Shown here: positions 36,570 through 46,805 of the stretch, piece after piece
How the letters are laid out: each line of letters opens with the position of its first letter
How positions within the stretch are numbered: position 1 is the first letter of the stretch
NCBI GenBank assembly: GCA_019351975.1
Contig: JABBOG010000006.1
Location: 29,679-93,678, forward strand
Length of the DNA stretch: 64,000 nucleotides
Direction of reading: 5' to 3'
DNA from: Acidobacteriota bacterium
Lineage (GTDB): Bacteria > Acidobacteriota > Terriglobia > Terriglobales > Acidobacteriaceae
Made by a program: the position numbers and the translations under genes
The notes under the pieces: model-generated
Database searches by the model: none
What the model was told of the DNA's origin: nothing
Seen by the model: only the letters and a program-made list of their open reading frames with translations

Positions 36570-36950
36570 ATGGCAGATAAGAGTACGGTCAAATCCAAGC
36601 CTCGCGTCCTGGTTGCCGACGACGAGCAAGTTATCGCGAACACGCTTGCAATTATTTTGAACCAGGCTGGCTTTGAAGCGCGCGCCGTATATAGCGGCGA
36701 AAAAGCGATTGAGGCGCTCGATACCTTTCACCCGGATATGCTGATATCCGATGTCATTATGACTGGAATGACTGGAATTGAAGCTGCTATTCAGACCCGG
36801 GTGAAACTTCCACACTGTAAAATTCTGCTCTTCTCCGGACAGGCTGCCACAGCAGATTTGCTTGAGCGGGCACGCACGCAGGGCCACGAGTTCGAGATTC
36901 TGGCCAAGCCTGTGCATCCGACGGATCTTCTCGCAAAATTGCGGGGCTAA
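36570..36950 (+). CDS. Single-domain response regulator
   Basis: 126 aa, receiver domain only. Acidic pair VADDEQ, phospho-acceptor D61 in ISDVIMTGMTG, lysine in ILAKPVHPTDLL. No output domain. It lies inside the exopolysaccharide block but points the other way to its neighbours, so it may relay signals to polysaccharide or motility control; no kinase gene is adjacent. The 36369-36569 gap upstream holds nothing recognisable beyond a weak TATGAT box near 36488. Confidence 0.85.
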   Translation: MADKSTVKSKPRVLVADDEQVIANTLAIILNQAGFEARAVYSGEKAIEALDTFHPDMLISDVIMTGMTGIEAAIQTRVKLPHCKILLFSGQAATADLLERARTQGHEFEILAKPVHPTDLLAKLRG

Positions 36951-37002
36951 GAACTGCGTGTGTCATGGGGCCGGTAAAAATCTTTTATAGGCTTGATACT
37001 GT

Positions 37003-37830
37003 TTAGATTGGTTTGCCCTGCTTACGTCGAACGATCTCGCGATATTTTACTTCGATCAAATACTCGTAGAAGCTTTGGAGCGTGGCGTACATGACTCCTG
37101 CGTAGCCGTCGAGCAGTGCACCACGCACGAACATCATGTAACACCATTTGATCGCCGGCCGCGCAGGTAAACGATAGAAGATTGCCTTTTGTGCAACCCG
37201 CCGTTCGTGAAAATTGGCTGCGAAAAGTGCGCGATGCAGGGAAGCCGCCTCCGTTGCGCTGCCATTGGCAAGCAATTCTGCTTCCTTGCTTGAGTAAGCG
37301 TTATGCTTGGCGACCCAGTGGGATATCCCTTTGGAGAAAGCAAAGTGGTCCAGGGCAGCATGCAACTGTAGGATGTCGCCGTCGACTTCGACGATTTCGT
37401 TGACTTCACGTGTGTAGCGAGCGTGACCTACCCGCAGCAGGCGCACGTAATAGGGGGTCATCTGCGCGTGCTTGAGCCATGTTCCCCACAAGAAGTCGCG
37501 ACGGCGCATGCGGAAACCCGACACAGTAGGTGGTGCCTGATTGACGGCCCTCTCCATCTCGGATGAGAGTTCCTTCGTGGGCCGCTCGTCCGCGTCGAGT
37601 ACCAGCACCCAGGGATAGCGGTAGGGGAGCAGCATGGCAGCATTACGCTGCGCGGCATAGCTATCAAAGGGTCGAATGGTGACATGGGCGCCACGTTGAC
37701 GAGCGATGGCGACCGTGCGATCGGTGCTTTCCGAGTCGAGGATATGAATGTCGTCGGACCATGCTACGGAGTCGAGGCAGCCGGGAAGGTCCTGCTCTTC
37801 GTTGCGTGTCAAGATGAGTATGGATATCAC
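37003..37830 (-). CDS. Family 2 glycosyltransferase (WaaE/KdtX-like)
   Basis: 275 aa. It starts ISILILTRNEEQDLPGCLDSV, with DSESTDRT and the metal-binding VLDADER; this order and the AAQRNAAM segment match the WaaE/KdtX subgroup of GT2. A C-terminal amphipathic stretch may sit on the membrane. It adds a sugar to a polysaccharide repeat unit in the cytoplasm. ATG overlaps the end of the acetyltransferase gene by four bases, indicating one operon. Confidence 0.87.
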   Translation of the reverse strand: MISILILTRNEEQDLPGCLDSVAWSDDIHILDSESTDRTVAIARQRGAHVTIRPFDSYAAQRNAAMLLPYRYPWVLVLDADERPTKELSSEMERAVNQAPPTVSGFRMRRRDFLWGTWLKHAQMTPYYVRLLRVGHARYTREVNEIVEVDGDILQLHAALDHFAFSKGISHWVAKHNAYSSKEAELLANGSATEAASLHRALFAANFHERRVAQKAIFYRLPARPAIKWCYMMFVRGALLDGYAGVMYATLQSFYEYLIEVKYREIVRRKQGKPI

Positions 37831-38453
37831 GCTTGCTCACTAGCCGTAAGTGGTTGATCCAAGGGGATGGTTCGGGTCCGCTCCCGCACGGGCTCTGCGG
37901 GATGGCCGCTGTAGACGGTCCAGGGTTTGAGGTCACGGACGGCGACAGAGGCGAGGCCGAGCACGGCACCCTCTCCAACATGGACGCCGGGTGCTACAGA
38001 AGCACGAGCGCAGATCCAGGCATAGCGCTCAATATGCATGCGATAGGCAATGAGCGGGAAGTCCGGGTGGTTGTAATCGTGGGTCGCACCGCAGAGGTAC
38101 GCTCCCTGGGAGAGGATCACATGGCTGTCGATCTGGACGGGGGAGGGGTTGTAGATCTCGACGCCATCCGCTGCAGCGACGTGGTCTGCGCAGGTAAGAT
38201 TCCATGGAGCCCATATCCTTGACGCCGGGTAGAAGTGGCAGTCTGAACCGAGCGTTGCTCCGAAGATACGAAGTAATGCAGCGCGCCAGAGGTGGAACGG
38301 GCGCGGTGAGATCCTGTACAGCAGAAGCCAACAGAGATTCCAGAGGAGACGTCGGCTGCGATTTCCGAAACTGAATGCAGGGCGCGTGTAGGCGTCAGCG
38401 TGGGTTTCGGATGAGGTGTGATCGCTGGAGCGGTAGTCGGCTGAACGTGCCAT
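37827..38453 (-). CDS. WcaF-type left-handed beta-helix acetyltransferase
   Basis: 208 aa. N-terminal basic region followed by hexapeptide repeats (ADGVEIYNPSPVQIDSHVILSQGAYLCG is shortened here to ILSQGAYLCG, then HVGEGAVLGLASVAV). The catalytic-His region is GATHDYNHPDFPLI, and YSGHPAEPVRER matches the WcaF ending. It probably O-acetylates exopolysaccharide using acetyl-CoA. It sits 3 nt after a GT4 gene and overlaps a GT2 gene by 4 nt. Confidence 0.87.
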   Translation of the reverse strand: MARSADYRSSDHTSSETHADAYTRPAFSFGNRSRRLLWNLCWLLLYRISPRPFHLWRAALLRIFGATLGSDCHFYPASRIWAPWNLTCADHVAAADGVEIYNPSPVQIDSHVILSQGAYLCGATHDYNHPDFPLIAYRMHIERYAWICARASVAPGVHVGEGAVLGLASVAVRDLKPWTVYSGHPAEPVRERTRTIPLDQPLTASEQA

Positions 38454-38456
38454 GGA

Positions 38457-39638
38457 TCAATATACCTCAGGGGCAACAGCGGCAACCTTGGCCTTGAAGG
38501 TATCAAAGAGAAGGAGTATGGCAGCACTATTCCTGCGCATATCGTAACGTGATGCGAAGGTCTGATGAGCTTGGTCGCGCATGGCTTCGCGCTGACCGGG
38601 GGAGAGGGCCAACCAGCGCTCAAGTAAACGGGTTGTACCCGCGACGGTATCCGGTTCAACGAGTCCGCATCCATCGGCTGCAATCTCGGAAGCAATATTT
38701 ACCTGGTCGGAGATAAGGACCGGACGTCCGCAGGCAAGTGCCTCGGCAACGGCGATGCCGAAGTTCTCCTGATGCGATGGGAGAATGAAAGCGTCACAGG
38801 CAGCGAAGGCACCCCACTTTGCATCGCCGCGAAGCATTCCAGGCCAATGGACACGGTCACTGAGGCCAGCGTTATCTATGATCGTCTGTAGCTCTCTTCG
38901 TAGATTTGTCGGATCTGGTCCCGCCATTACAAGGTGCAGGTCGGGGTGCGCGAACGCGACAGACGCGAATGCCTTTAGTAAGAGGTCGCAGCCTTTTTTA
39001 GGATCAATGCGCGCCATAAAAAGGATCGGTTGAACGCCACATTGCGGAAGCGAAGGGCAACGTTGGTAGAACGCTGGTTTGAGTGCTTCGATGTCTGGAA
39101 GCTGGGGATCGGCTCCATACGAGACGACAGCAGGGTTCCACTTCCATAGCCAGAAGCTTTTCTGCGCGAGGTTTCGTTCGAGTTCGGTCGTGAACATGAC
39201 GCGATTTGCATAGCTCAAAACCCAGTACTGCATCAGCAGCCAATACACCCATTTTTTTGCGTGTTTGAGCGGATACCTCCGTTTGAAATATGGATCGAGC
39301 ATGCCGTGTGTGAAGACAAGATATGGCTTTTTGCCACCGAAGGCAATTAGTGCGGCCATCCCTGTGAACTCCCATAGACCATGCACAATGACACCATCGA
39401 AGCGATCACGATTGGCTTTGAGCCAGGGAATCAGCTTTGGCGAATACCATGCGCTGGATTGAGTTCCCAAGGCATGGACAGTAAAAGGCAGTTCTTTGAG
39501 GAAAGGCGCATCGGGACTGTCCAAGGTAGCGACTTCAGCCTCGTACCCGGGTGGCCGGTAATGAATGATCATCCGTATCGCTTCAGTGGGGCCGCCTGCG
39601 GCTGGATTGATCGATCCGACGATGTGAAGAATTCTCAT
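38457..39638 (-). CDS. Family 4 glycosyltransferase (exopolysaccharide)
   Basis: 393 aa GT-B enzyme. The N-terminal domain starts MRILHIVGSINPAAGGPTEA; the C-terminal donor domain has RIDPKKGCDLLLKAF, and the E-x7-E motif SHQENFGIAVAEALACGRPV. Retaining transfer of a sugar from a nucleotide donor is expected; the sugar is unknown. The Gly-Gly-Pro-x-Glu motif near the N-terminus is common in WcaI-like enzymes. 48 nt separate it from the upstream GT4 gene. Confidence 0.88.
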   Translation of the reverse strand: MRILHIVGSINPAAGGPTEAIRMIIHYRPPGYEAEVATLDSPDAPFLKELPFTVHALGTQSSAWYSPKLIPWLKANRDRFDGVIVHGLWEFTGMAALIAFGGKKPYLVFTHGMLDPYFKRRYPLKHAKKWVYWLLMQYWVLSYANRVMFTTELERNLAQKSFWLWKWNPAVVSYGADPQLPDIEALKPAFYQRCPSLPQCGVQPILFMARIDPKKGCDLLLKAFASVAFAHPDLHLVMAGPDPTNLRRELQTIIDNAGLSDRVHWPGMLRGDAKWGAFAACDAFILPSHQENFGIAVAEALACGRPVLISDQVNIASEIAADGCGLVEPDTVAGTTRLLERWLALSPGQREAMRDQAHQTFASRYDMRRNSAAILLLFDTFKAKVAAVAPEVY

Positions 39639-39685
39639 CTTTGTAATCCTGTGTTGCGGTTCAAACGAAAGCGTGAAGGCTCGTA

Positions 39686-40948
39686 TCAGACCTTCAGCTT
39701 ACCTGTTACGGCCGCAAGCGCGGCGCGAAGACCTTGGATGTCTTCTTTGAACGTCCAGAAGGAGATCCGTTGGCGAGCAAGCTCTCCCATCCTGCTTGCT
39801 GTTTGGGATGTGGCAAACACGCGGCGAAGTGCATTTATGAGGGCGGGTATATCTCCGACAGGAAAGATGCACCCCTCGACGCCGTCCGTTATCAGATCCA
39901 CGTGGCTGCCAACATCGGAAGACGCGATAACAGCGCATCCGCACGCCATGGCTTCGTTCACGATCAACCCCCAGGGCTCATGTCGTGACGGTAGGACAAA
40001 GACATCAGCGAGATCGAAGAATCGAGGAAGTTGCGACTGATTTCTGAAGCCTGCAAAGCGGACACTATCGAGGTTCAATGCGGTAGTCAAGGCCTCGAGT
40101 GCTCCGCGTTGTTCGCCATCGCCGACGAAGATGAGATAGGGCGGGTTGTCCCGAAGGTGGCTTGATAGGAGGTCGTGGTATGCGTGCAGGAGATGATGTG
40201 CATGTTTGCGCTCCTGCAGCTTTGAGGCAAACAGGATGACGGGACGTCCTACATCAAGGTTTAGTTCTGCTCGCAGTTGATCTCGACCAAGATGTGCCGC
40301 TGCGGCCGATTGAGCGAAGTGTGTGTTGTCGACAGCGTAGGGCATGAGGAATTGCGGGACTTTGTGTCCAAAATAGTGCGTCCAGTACGCGGAGTTTGTT
40401 GTACCTATGGGAAGCACAGCGGCGATTCCGTTCCCGAGGATGCGGAAGAAGAGTGATTTGGCAGCCAGTTTTAGATCGCTGCGCTCGCGATCGGCTAGCC
40501 ATGATTCAGCGCGTAACAAAACCGGGATTCCGAGGGCGTTGGCATAAAGAATTGCCTGAAGCGAGTTCAGGCTCGCGTATCCGTGGACCCAAATCGCATC
40601 GAAGGCAGGGGTGCCATCGGCACGCTGAAGCCGGCGATAGAGACCTCGGCTGATTGGGGCGAATGGAGATACGGCGCCGGTGTCGCGAATGGGGCGCAAA
40701 AACTCTGAGCGATAGCCTTCCAAGAGAGGAGTGTCCCACGCGACTTCTACGCCGAAGCCGTGGTCTTTGTATCCGCGTACAGAGAAGTCGGAACCAAACA
40801 GTACGGTCAGTTCGATGTCTTGTTCAGCTGCGATACGACGCAATAACGGTGCTTGGTATTGAATCGGATGACTTACCAGATAGGCGAGCCGAAGCGGCGG
40901 CTTGCCTGATCTGTTCTCTGGCAACTTGGTATGCGTAGATGCGTTCAT
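39686..40948 (-). CDS. Family 4 glycosyltransferase (exopolysaccharide)
   Basis: 420 aa from ATG 40948 (MNASTHTKLPEN); 40966 is an upstream alternative. N-terminal LAYLVSHPIQYQAPLLRRI and the C-terminal donor-binding motif SRHEPWGLIVNEAMACGCAV identify GT4. FASKLQERKHAHHLL marks the interdomain region. It presumably adds another residue to the same polysaccharide. It follows the Wza-type gene with only ~18 nt between. Confidence 0.88.
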   Translation of the reverse strand: MNASTHTKLPENRSGKPPLRLAYLVSHPIQYQAPLLRRIAAEQDIELTVLFGSDFSVRGYKDHGFGVEVAWDTPLLEGYRSEFLRPIRDTGAVSPFAPISRGLYRRLQRADGTPAFDAIWVHGYASLNSLQAILYANALGIPVLLRAESWLADRERSDLKLAAKSLFFRILGNGIAAVLPIGTTNSAYWTHYFGHKVPQFLMPYAVDNTHFAQSAAAAHLGRDQLRAELNLDVGRPVILFASKLQERKHAHHLLHAYHDLLSSHLRDNPPYLIFVGDGEQRGALEALTTALNLDSVRFAGFRNQSQLPRFFDLADVFVLPSRHEPWGLIVNEAMACGCAVIASSDVGSHVDLITDGVEGCIFPVGDIPALINALRRVFATSQTASRMGELARQRISFWTFKEDIQGLRAALAAVTGKLKV

Positions 40949-40966
40949 TCTGGGAGCTCCACACAA

Positions 40967-41983
40967 TTACAAGTATGCAAATGTAATTGCTAGATCAGCG
41001 ATGCCCAGGATGGTACCTAGTCCACCGGATGTGAAGAGCTGCTTGAACTGCGATGCCGGGAAATAGACGATATCGTTCGGCTGGAGAATCGGGTCAGGCA
41101 CCTTCCCGTTCAAGACCTTTCGGATGTTATAGACGGCGACGGTGCGGCGGTCGCCTACGGTGCGAATGATGCGGAGGTCGCCAGAGACACCCTCCCATTT
41201 TATGCCTCCACTGAGCGCCGTAGCCTCGGTGAGGGTAAGTGGTGTATAGGCGTTCAGGGGGATCGTTCCAGCGGACCCGCCAAAGGCACCGAAGATGTAG
41301 ACGATGCCGATGCGGGAGACAACGATCGTATCTCCCGGGAAGATTGGGATGTCGTCCAGCGAACTGCGCATTGGATCCGTGCCTAAATCGACGACAATAG
41401 GCTGAGTGACGCCTGGCCTATTGATCGTAAGGACATGGCTAGCTGTGGGAGGTAGCCCACCAGCAAGAGACAGAACATCCAGAAGGCGTTTCGAACCGAT
41501 CACAGGGATGACCCCGTGAGCTTCTCCAACGATGGTAACTACAGCGTTAGGGCCTTCAGTGATCTGTAACGTCACTTGAGGATTCCGGTACATACCATCT
41601 GCGCTCAGCGTTTCGGCGATGAGTTCCTCTGCCTTTGTTATGGTAAGGCCTTCCAGATGGACGATACCTATCAAAGGAAGCAGGACCGTTCCGTCATTAT
41701 TGATTCGAACAGTGGTTGAGTATTCACCGTCGGAGAACACGCGAATGGAAAGCATATCGCCGACAGTGAGCATGATGTCGCGCTCCCCTGGATAGAGGAT
41801 GGCGGGGTCTGTTGTGGGAATGAGGGCCTGATTATATGAGGCGATACTGGCTGTCGCAGGACCGCTGAATTGCGCTTGTGCTGGCGCAAATGAGAGAAAG
41901 AACAGTGCAAGACAGAAGTACAGAGGAGTGCGCGAACGATTCGCGATCAGAGTGATGAAGTGCTTGCGAAGATTACGCATCAT
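40967..41983 (-). CDS. Polysaccharide export protein (Wza/GumB-like, SLBB domain)
   Basis: 338 aa with a signal peptide (YFCLALFFLSFAPAQAQ). The Poly_export domain (~65-150) starts GDMLSIRVFSDGEYSTTVRI and is followed by SLBB-like repeats (NAVVTIVGEAHG, IVYIFGAFGGSAG). The ending lies in a hydrophobic segment. It lacks an obvious lipobox cysteine, unlike Wza. It would form the periplasmic/outer-membrane exit channel. Its start overlaps the stop of the Wzc-type kinase gene by four bases, the usual wza/wzc pairing though in reverse order. Confidence 0.88.
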   Translation of the reverse strand: MMRNLRKHFITLIANRSRTPLYFCLALFFLSFAPAQAQFSGPATASIASYNQALIPTTDPAILYPGERDIMLTVGDMLSIRVFSDGEYSTTVRINNDGTVLLPLIGIVHLEGLTITKAEELIAETLSADGMYRNPQVTLQITEGPNAVVTIVGEAHGVIPVIGSKRLLDVLSLAGGLPPTASHVLTINRPGVTQPIVVDLGTDPMRSSLDDIPIFPGDTIVVSRIGIVYIFGAFGGSAGTIPLNAYTPLTLTEATALSGGIKWEGVSGDLRIIRTVGDRRTVAVYNIRKVLNGKVPDPILQPNDIVYFPASQFKQLFTSGGLGTILGIADLAITFAYL

Positions 41984-44241
41984 GCGGTCCCTCCTTTACC
42001 CGAATCCTGCGAGTTATTGTCCTTTGTGTTTCGTTCTTTGGATGTCGCTTTCGAATCCCAGCCTGCACTGTCTACGCCTGCTGCGGCATAGCCTGTGTAG
42101 CCGTAGTAACCGTAATATGCGTAGTATTCGGGGCTGTTAAGGTCAACAGCGTTGAGTACGATACCAGTAACCGGAGCTCCGGAACGCAGTAGAAGATCTC
42201 TCGCGCGACGCATGGCGTGCTTGCTTGACTTTCCGTGACGGACAATCATGACGACAGCGTCTGCGTCACGCGCGAGTACGACGCTATCGGTTACGGACAG
42301 AAGCGGTGGAGAGTCCATGACGATGTGCGTATACATACCCTTGCAGCGCTCAAGAAGGTGGCGCATTGTGTCAGAGCCAAGCATTTCTGTGGGGAAAGGA
42401 GGCACGGGTCCACTCACCAAAACATCTAGCTGCGGAATCTCCGGGACTGTTTGTATCGCATCTTCCAAAGAAACGCTTCCGGTGAGTACTGAGGTAAGTC
42501 CCACTTTACCGTTCAGCCCAAAGCGGTGGTGCACGGTGGGTCGACGAAGATCTGCGTCGATGATCAAAACCCGCACGTTGCGCTGAGCGAGAACGCAGGC
42601 TAAGTTGATGGAAACCGTTGTCTTTCCTTCAGAGGGCGTAGCGCTAGTAAGAAGAATCACCTTTGGCTCGCCACCTGCAACGGACAGAAGCAGTGACGTT
42701 CGTAATGCACGAAAGGCCTCTGAGAACTGCGACTTTGGAGTAGAAAGCGTCCCAAGGTTACGCATCGCCGTGCTTAAGGTTGAGTCGTCGGATGTATTGC
42801 GGCGAGACCGTGGGATCAAGGCCATTGACGGCAGGCCAGAGACGCTCTCAATTTCGGCAACACTGCGCAAGCCTGTATCGAGACTTTCGAGGATAAATGC
42901 GAGAATCACGCCGAGTATGAGCATTACGAAGCTGTTCACGACGAAGATATTCATGCGCGGCTTAAGGCTAGGGCCGAGAGGCGGATAAGCTGTGTCAATC
43001 GGTTCGATCTCGGTTGATTCAAGACCTGCTTCAACACCGGCTGTACGGAGACGTTGCTTCAATCCGTCGTAGAGCGTGCGGTTTGACTCAAACTCGCGCT
43101 CGCGCAGGGTGTACTGCAGTAGGTCGTCACGAAGTTTGTAGGCGGCGGTCTTTTCGTCATCTAGTGCCGCATTGGTTTGGGTCTCTTGAGCTTTCGCTGC
43201 AATGTACGCTTGCTTGGTTTCGCTCAAGATTCTGGTTTCTTCTTCAGCGATTTCTTTGTTCAACTCCGCAATCTGGTTTCTGACTCCCTCTTCCTTGGGA
43301 TTGTTAGGTCCGTAGATCGCATTTAGCTGGGCAAGGTTGGTTTGGGCCAAGTATAGTTGCGCTCGCAGGCCGGAGACGTTGCTGGGAGCATATGCGTTGC
43401 CTGCCTGGTCAAGGATGCTTGGATCCATGCTTGCCAAGACTTGATAGCGCGTCTGGGCAGCGATACGCGCAATCTCTGCAGAACCCGCGGCCGTACTCAA
43501 CTCGTTCAGCATGGATGTGATCTGGTTATCGCGAGGATCGAAACCAAGCACGCCTAAGCGTTTTTGCAGCTCAAGCATCTGTTCCTGCGAAGTTTCTACC
43601 TGCTGCTTGAGATCGTCTAGCTGCGTGGAGAAAAAATCTGCTACGCGCTTTGTTGCGTCTGCCCGCGACTGGAAGCTATGCGTAATGTAGTCATGCACCA
43701 ATTGATTAACAATGTCTGCGGAAAGCTGTGCATTGCCTGTGGTGCAGCTAATTACGACTAAGTCTGTCTTTGGGATAACCGATACGGAGATATCCGCCTG
43801 AAGCGAGCCAACGACGGAGTTGCGAATCGCTGGATCATCGACGTTTCTATAATGTGTTGACGGCCCCATGAAGGCTGGATCATTGGCCAGATTACGGTCT
43901 CTTGCTACAGACAGTAGCAGGGAACTACTCTTGAGAATAGCCACTTCAGTAGGAAGTCGCGCATCCCCGGCACTGGAAACACCACCGATACGGTATTCGT
44001 TGGACGACCCGCTTCGAATCTCAATGGTTCCGGATGCGACGTACAGCCTGGGTTGCGTTGCCCCTTGATAGAAGCCGTAAATACCGCCCAGGAGAGCCAT
44101 TCCAATAATGAGTTTTTTGCGCGAGCGTATCGTAACCCAAGCTTCAGACAGCGTGGCGTCTGCAGCGTTCTGGGGGCCTCCGACTGGTACGGCAGGTATA
44201 TCAGCTTCAGCCGGCTGATTCTCAAATGGAACGGGACTCAT
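41980..44241 (-). CDS. Wzc-type polysaccharide co-polymerase / BY tyrosine autokinase
   Basis: 753 aa. An N-terminal Wzz domain with membrane helix (SRKKLIIGMALLGGIYGF) is followed by a long periplasmic coiled region (~200-420). A second helix (FVVNSFVMLILGVILAFIL) leads to the cytoplasmic kinase with Walker A SATPSEGKTTVS, Walker A' VLIIDADLRRP and Walker B HIVMDSPP. The tyrosine cluster YYAYYGYYGYTGY near the end is the autophosphorylation tail. It sets chain length and export together with the Wza-like protein. The CpsB-type phosphatase at 35.5 kb is the likely eraser. Confidence 0.92.
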   Translation of the reverse strand: MSPVPFENQPAEADIPAVPVGGPQNAADATLSEAWVTIRSRKKLIIGMALLGGIYGFYQGATQPRLYVASGTIEIRSGSSNEYRIGGVSSAGDARLPTEVAILKSSSLLLSVARDRNLANDPAFMGPSTHYRNVDDPAIRNSVVGSLQADISVSVIPKTDLVVISCTTGNAQLSADIVNQLVHDYITHSFQSRADATKRVADFFSTQLDDLKQQVETSQEQMLELQKRLGVLGFDPRDNQITSMLNELSTAAGSAEIARIAAQTRYQVLASMDPSILDQAGNAYAPSNVSGLRAQLYLAQTNLAQLNAIYGPNNPKEEGVRNQIAELNKEIAEEETRILSETKQAYIAAKAQETQTNAALDDEKTAAYKLRDDLLQYTLREREFESNRTLYDGLKQRLRTAGVEAGLESTEIEPIDTAYPPLGPSLKPRMNIFVVNSFVMLILGVILAFILESLDTGLRSVAEIESVSGLPSMALIPRSRRNTSDDSTLSTAMRNLGTLSTPKSQFSEAFRALRTSLLLSVAGGEPKVILLTSATPSEGKTTVSINLACVLAQRNVRVLIIDADLRRPTVHHRFGLNGKVGLTSVLTGSVSLEDAIQTVPEIPQLDVLVSGPVPPFPTEMLGSDTMRHLLERCKGMYTHIVMDSPPLLSVTDSVVLARDADAVVMIVRHGKSSKHAMRRARDLLLRSGAPVTGIVLNAVDLNSPEYYAYYGYYGYTGYAAAGVDSAGWDSKATSKERNTKDNNSQDSGKGGTA

Positions 44242-44340
44242 TACCGTCTAGTCTACGCGAACATGGGCCGTCAGCAAACAAAGCTCCTCATCCTCGTGTC
44301 GGACAGTTCATGAGATTCGTTCGAAGGGCATTGAAGCCTC

Positions 44341-44349
44341 TGCGATAAT
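44341..44349 (+). promoter_or_regulatory. Extended -10 promoter candidate for ugd
   Basis: TGCGATAAT fits the extended -10 form TGN-TATAAT with one mismatch, about 40 nt before the TTG start at 44389. No good -35 box is visible. It lies in the 147-nt divergent gap to the kinase gene. Confidence 0.4.
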
Positions 44350-44388
44350 TGACTGATAGCAGGATGAATTATTATTACAGGTGAACTG

Positions 44389-45825
44389 TTGGCAAAGAAG
44401 GAACCTATACAAATAGCGGTGGTTGGCTCGGGATATGTTGGGCTCGTTGCCGCATTATGCTTTGCGGAGATGGGCCATTCAGTTATCTGCGTCGATAATG
44501 ATGAGCGTAAGGTTGCTGCGTTACAGGGCGGAGACACTCTTATCCACGAGAATCATCTGCCCGAGTTGATGGAGCGATATCGCAATACGAAAGTTCGCTT
44601 TACGACTGATCTTGCAGAAGCCACACGGGAGAGCAGCGCAATTTTTGTGGCTGTCGGGACACCGCAATCAGAGAGCGGTGACGCGGATCTTTCCTATGTC
44701 GAAGCAGTGGCTGGCGAAATAGCACGATCTATTAATGGCTATAAGGTCATTATTGAGAAGAGCACCGTTCCGGTGTACACCAATGAATGGATTCGTCGTG
44801 TCATCGAACGCAATGGCGTGAAGCAGGATGCGTTCGATGTTGTTTCCAACCCTGAGTTTTTGCGGGAAGGGACCGCAGTCGAAGATTTTTTACACCCAGA
44901 CCGGATTGTTGTGGGTGCAGATAGTACGCGTGCGTTCGAGTTACTAAGCAGTATTTACCTGCCGTTGACAGAGGGTACGTATTACAGTGCTGCACATGCG
45001 ATACCGGGATGCTGCTCGGAGACGAAACTGCCGCCTCTGCTCTTAACCTCGACGAAGAGCGCCGAGATTATCAAGCATGCGTCAAACGCTTTTCTCGCAC
45101 TAAAAATCTCTTTCATCAACGCCGTTTCAAATCTGTGCGAGGCGGCAGATGCAAATGTAGAGCAGGTGGCGTCAGGTATCGGTTTGGATTCTCGGATAGG
45201 GCCCAAATTTTTGAAACCCGGCATTGGCTATGGCGGTTCATGCTTTCCGAAGGACGTGGCGTCCTTTAGGTCGGTTGCAGCGCAGATGGGCGTCGATTTC
45301 ACCCTTTTGCATGAGGTGGAAAAGATCAACATAAATCAAAAGAGGCGGTTTCTCAGCAAAGTGCGGTCGGCACTTTGGACGCTGCGAGGCAAGCGGCTTG
45401 CGGTTCTTGGGCTGGCATTCAAGGGGGATACTGACGACATTCGTGAATCACCGGCGATCGATCTCGTTGAAATGTTGCTGACAGAGGGATGCATCATCGC
45501 AGCGTATGATCCAGCCGCGATGGAGCGCTCGGCTTTGGAGCTACCTGCTTCAGCGAATTTGCGCTATGCCGATAGTGTTGAAGATGCGGCGAGAGATGCG
45601 GATGCGTTACTGATTCTTACAGATTGGACAGAATTCGGGAAGCTTGACCTGATACAACTCAATGGGATCATGCGATATCCCATTATTGTCGATGGACGTA
45701 ATATGTATGACACACAGGAGATGTTGGATAGTGGGTTTACTTATTTGAGCATCGGCCGACCTACAGTCACTCCACTACGTGAAGCACTCAAGCCTACGCT
45801 TTCTGCGCTGGGTACCGTTTTGTAA
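44389..45825 (+). CDS. ugd: UDP-glucose 6-dehydrogenase family protein
   Basis: 478 aa from a TTG start, with AGGTGAA just upstream and no in-frame ATG nearby. The NAD-binding loop [32 protein letters not shown], the catalytic cysteine C285 in [10 protein letters not shown] and the C-terminal [16 protein letters not shown] are intact. It oxidises UDP-glucose to UDP-glucuronate. It is longer than the usual ~440 aa because of an insert ([11 protein letters not shown]) around residues 206-216. The next gene uses UDP-glucuronate, so the two form a two-step UDP-xylose route. Confidence 0.9.
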   Translation: MAKKEPIQIAVVGSGYVGLVAALCFAEMGHSVICVDNDERKVAALQGGDTLIHENHLPELMERYRNTKVRFTTDLAEATRESSAIFVAVGTPQSESGDADLSYVEAVAGEIARSINGYKVIIEKSTVPVYTNEWIRRVIERNGVKQDAFDVVSNPEFLREGTAVEDFLHPDRIVVGADSTRAFELLSSIYLPLTEGTYYSAAHAIPGCCSETKLPPLLLTSTKSAEIIKHASNAFLALKISFINAVSNLCEAADANVEQVASGIGLDSRIGPKFLKPGIGYGGSCFPKDVASFRSVAAQMGVDFTLLHEVEKININQKRRFLSKVRSALWTLRGKRLAVLGLAFKGDTDDIRESPAIDLVEMLLTEGCIIAAYDPAAMERSALELPASANLRYADSVEDAARDADALLILTDWTEFGKLDLIQLNGIMRYPIIVDGRNMYDTQEMLDSGFTYLSIGRPTVTPLREALKPTLSALGTVL

Positions 45826-45848
45826 ACGCTTTGAAAGGCGGAGGATAC

Positions 45849-46805
45849 ATGAGAGCAGGATTAGTCCTGGTAACCGGAGCCGCAGGGTTTCTCGGTTCAC
45901 ATTTGTGCGATGCGCTCTTGGCCGAGGGAAATCACGTGCTTGGAGTGGATAATCTTTCCACTGGAAATATTGAGAATTTGGCTCATCTCAAGCATGAATC
46001 CCGGTTCATGTTTGAGCAGAGAGACATCACTTGTCCTTTCGACCCTGGTTCGGTCAGCTACGTTTTCAACTTCGCTTCTCCAGCAAGCCCGGCAGATTAT
46101 ATGCGGTTGGGCATTGAGACGATGCTAGTAGGATCTGCGGGTACGATACATACTCTAGAGATTGCCAAAAAGTACAAAGCCGGGTATCTGCACGCGTCAA
46201 CGTCTGAGTGCTATGGAGATCCGCTCGTTCATCCGCAAGTAGAGTCGTATTGGGGGAACGTAAATCCGATTGGACCACGCTCGGTGTACGACGAAGCGAA
46301 GCGATTCTCCGAAGCCGCCGTTGCTGCATATCATCGTTACCATAATGTGAATACCCATCTGGTCCGGATCTTCAATACGTATGGGCCACGTTTGCAGCCC
46401 AATGACGGACGTGTCATTTCGAATCTCATGATGCAGGCGCTACGGTCTGAGCCTTTGACAATATACGGTGATGGCCAGCAGACGCGTAGCTTTTGCTACT
46501 GTTCGGATCTCATCGAGGGAATTCTGCTGCTATCCAAGAGTGCTGAACATGATCCAGTGAATATTGGAAATCCTGAAGAGTGGACCATTCTCGAGTGCGC
46601 TGAGGCTGTGCGGGCTCTGGTTCGGTCCAGCAGCGAAATTGCATTCAAGCCGTTGCCTCAGGACGACCCCACGCGTAGAAAACCCGATATCACGCGAGCC
46701 ATGCAGCTGTTGGGATGGGTGCCCAAAGTAAAGCTTCGTGAAGGACTGGAACGTTCGCTCCCATATTTCGCACAGTGCATCCAGCACGAAAGAACCCGCG
46801 TATAG
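45849..46805 (+). CDS. UDP-glucuronate decarboxylase (UDP-xylose synthase)
   Basis: 318 aa from ATG 45849, chosen for GGCGGAGGA just upstream. Extended [45 protein letters not shown] and catalytic Y-x3-K as SVYDEAKRF; the [10 protein letters not shown] and [11 protein letters not shown] motifs are those of UXS. It converts UDP-glucuronate to UDP-xylose, so xylose is likely in the polysaccharide. Transcription ends in a hairpin that includes its own stop codon. Confidence 0.92.
   Translation: MRAGLVLVTGAAGFLGSHLCDALLAEGNHVLGVDNLSTGNIENLAHLKHESRFMFEQRDITCPFDPGSVSYVFNFASPASPADYMRLGIETMLVGSAGTIHTLEIAKKYKAGYLHASTSECYGDPLVHPQVESYWGNVNPIGPRSVYDEAKRFSEAAVAAYHRYHNVNTHLVRIFNTYGPRLQPNDGRVISNLMMQALRSEPLTIYGDGQQTRSFCYCSDLIEGILLLSKSAEHDPVNIGNPEEWTILECAEAVRALVRSSSEIAFKPLPQDDPTRRKPDITRAMQLLGWVPKVKLREGLERSLPYFAQCIQHERTRV

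Noticed and set aside
40964-40989. Inverted repeat CAATTACA / TGTAATTG at the end of the Wza-type gene
   Set aside because: AT-rich 8-bp stem with a 10-nt loop, within an operon and without a T-run. Too weak to call a terminator or a dif site.
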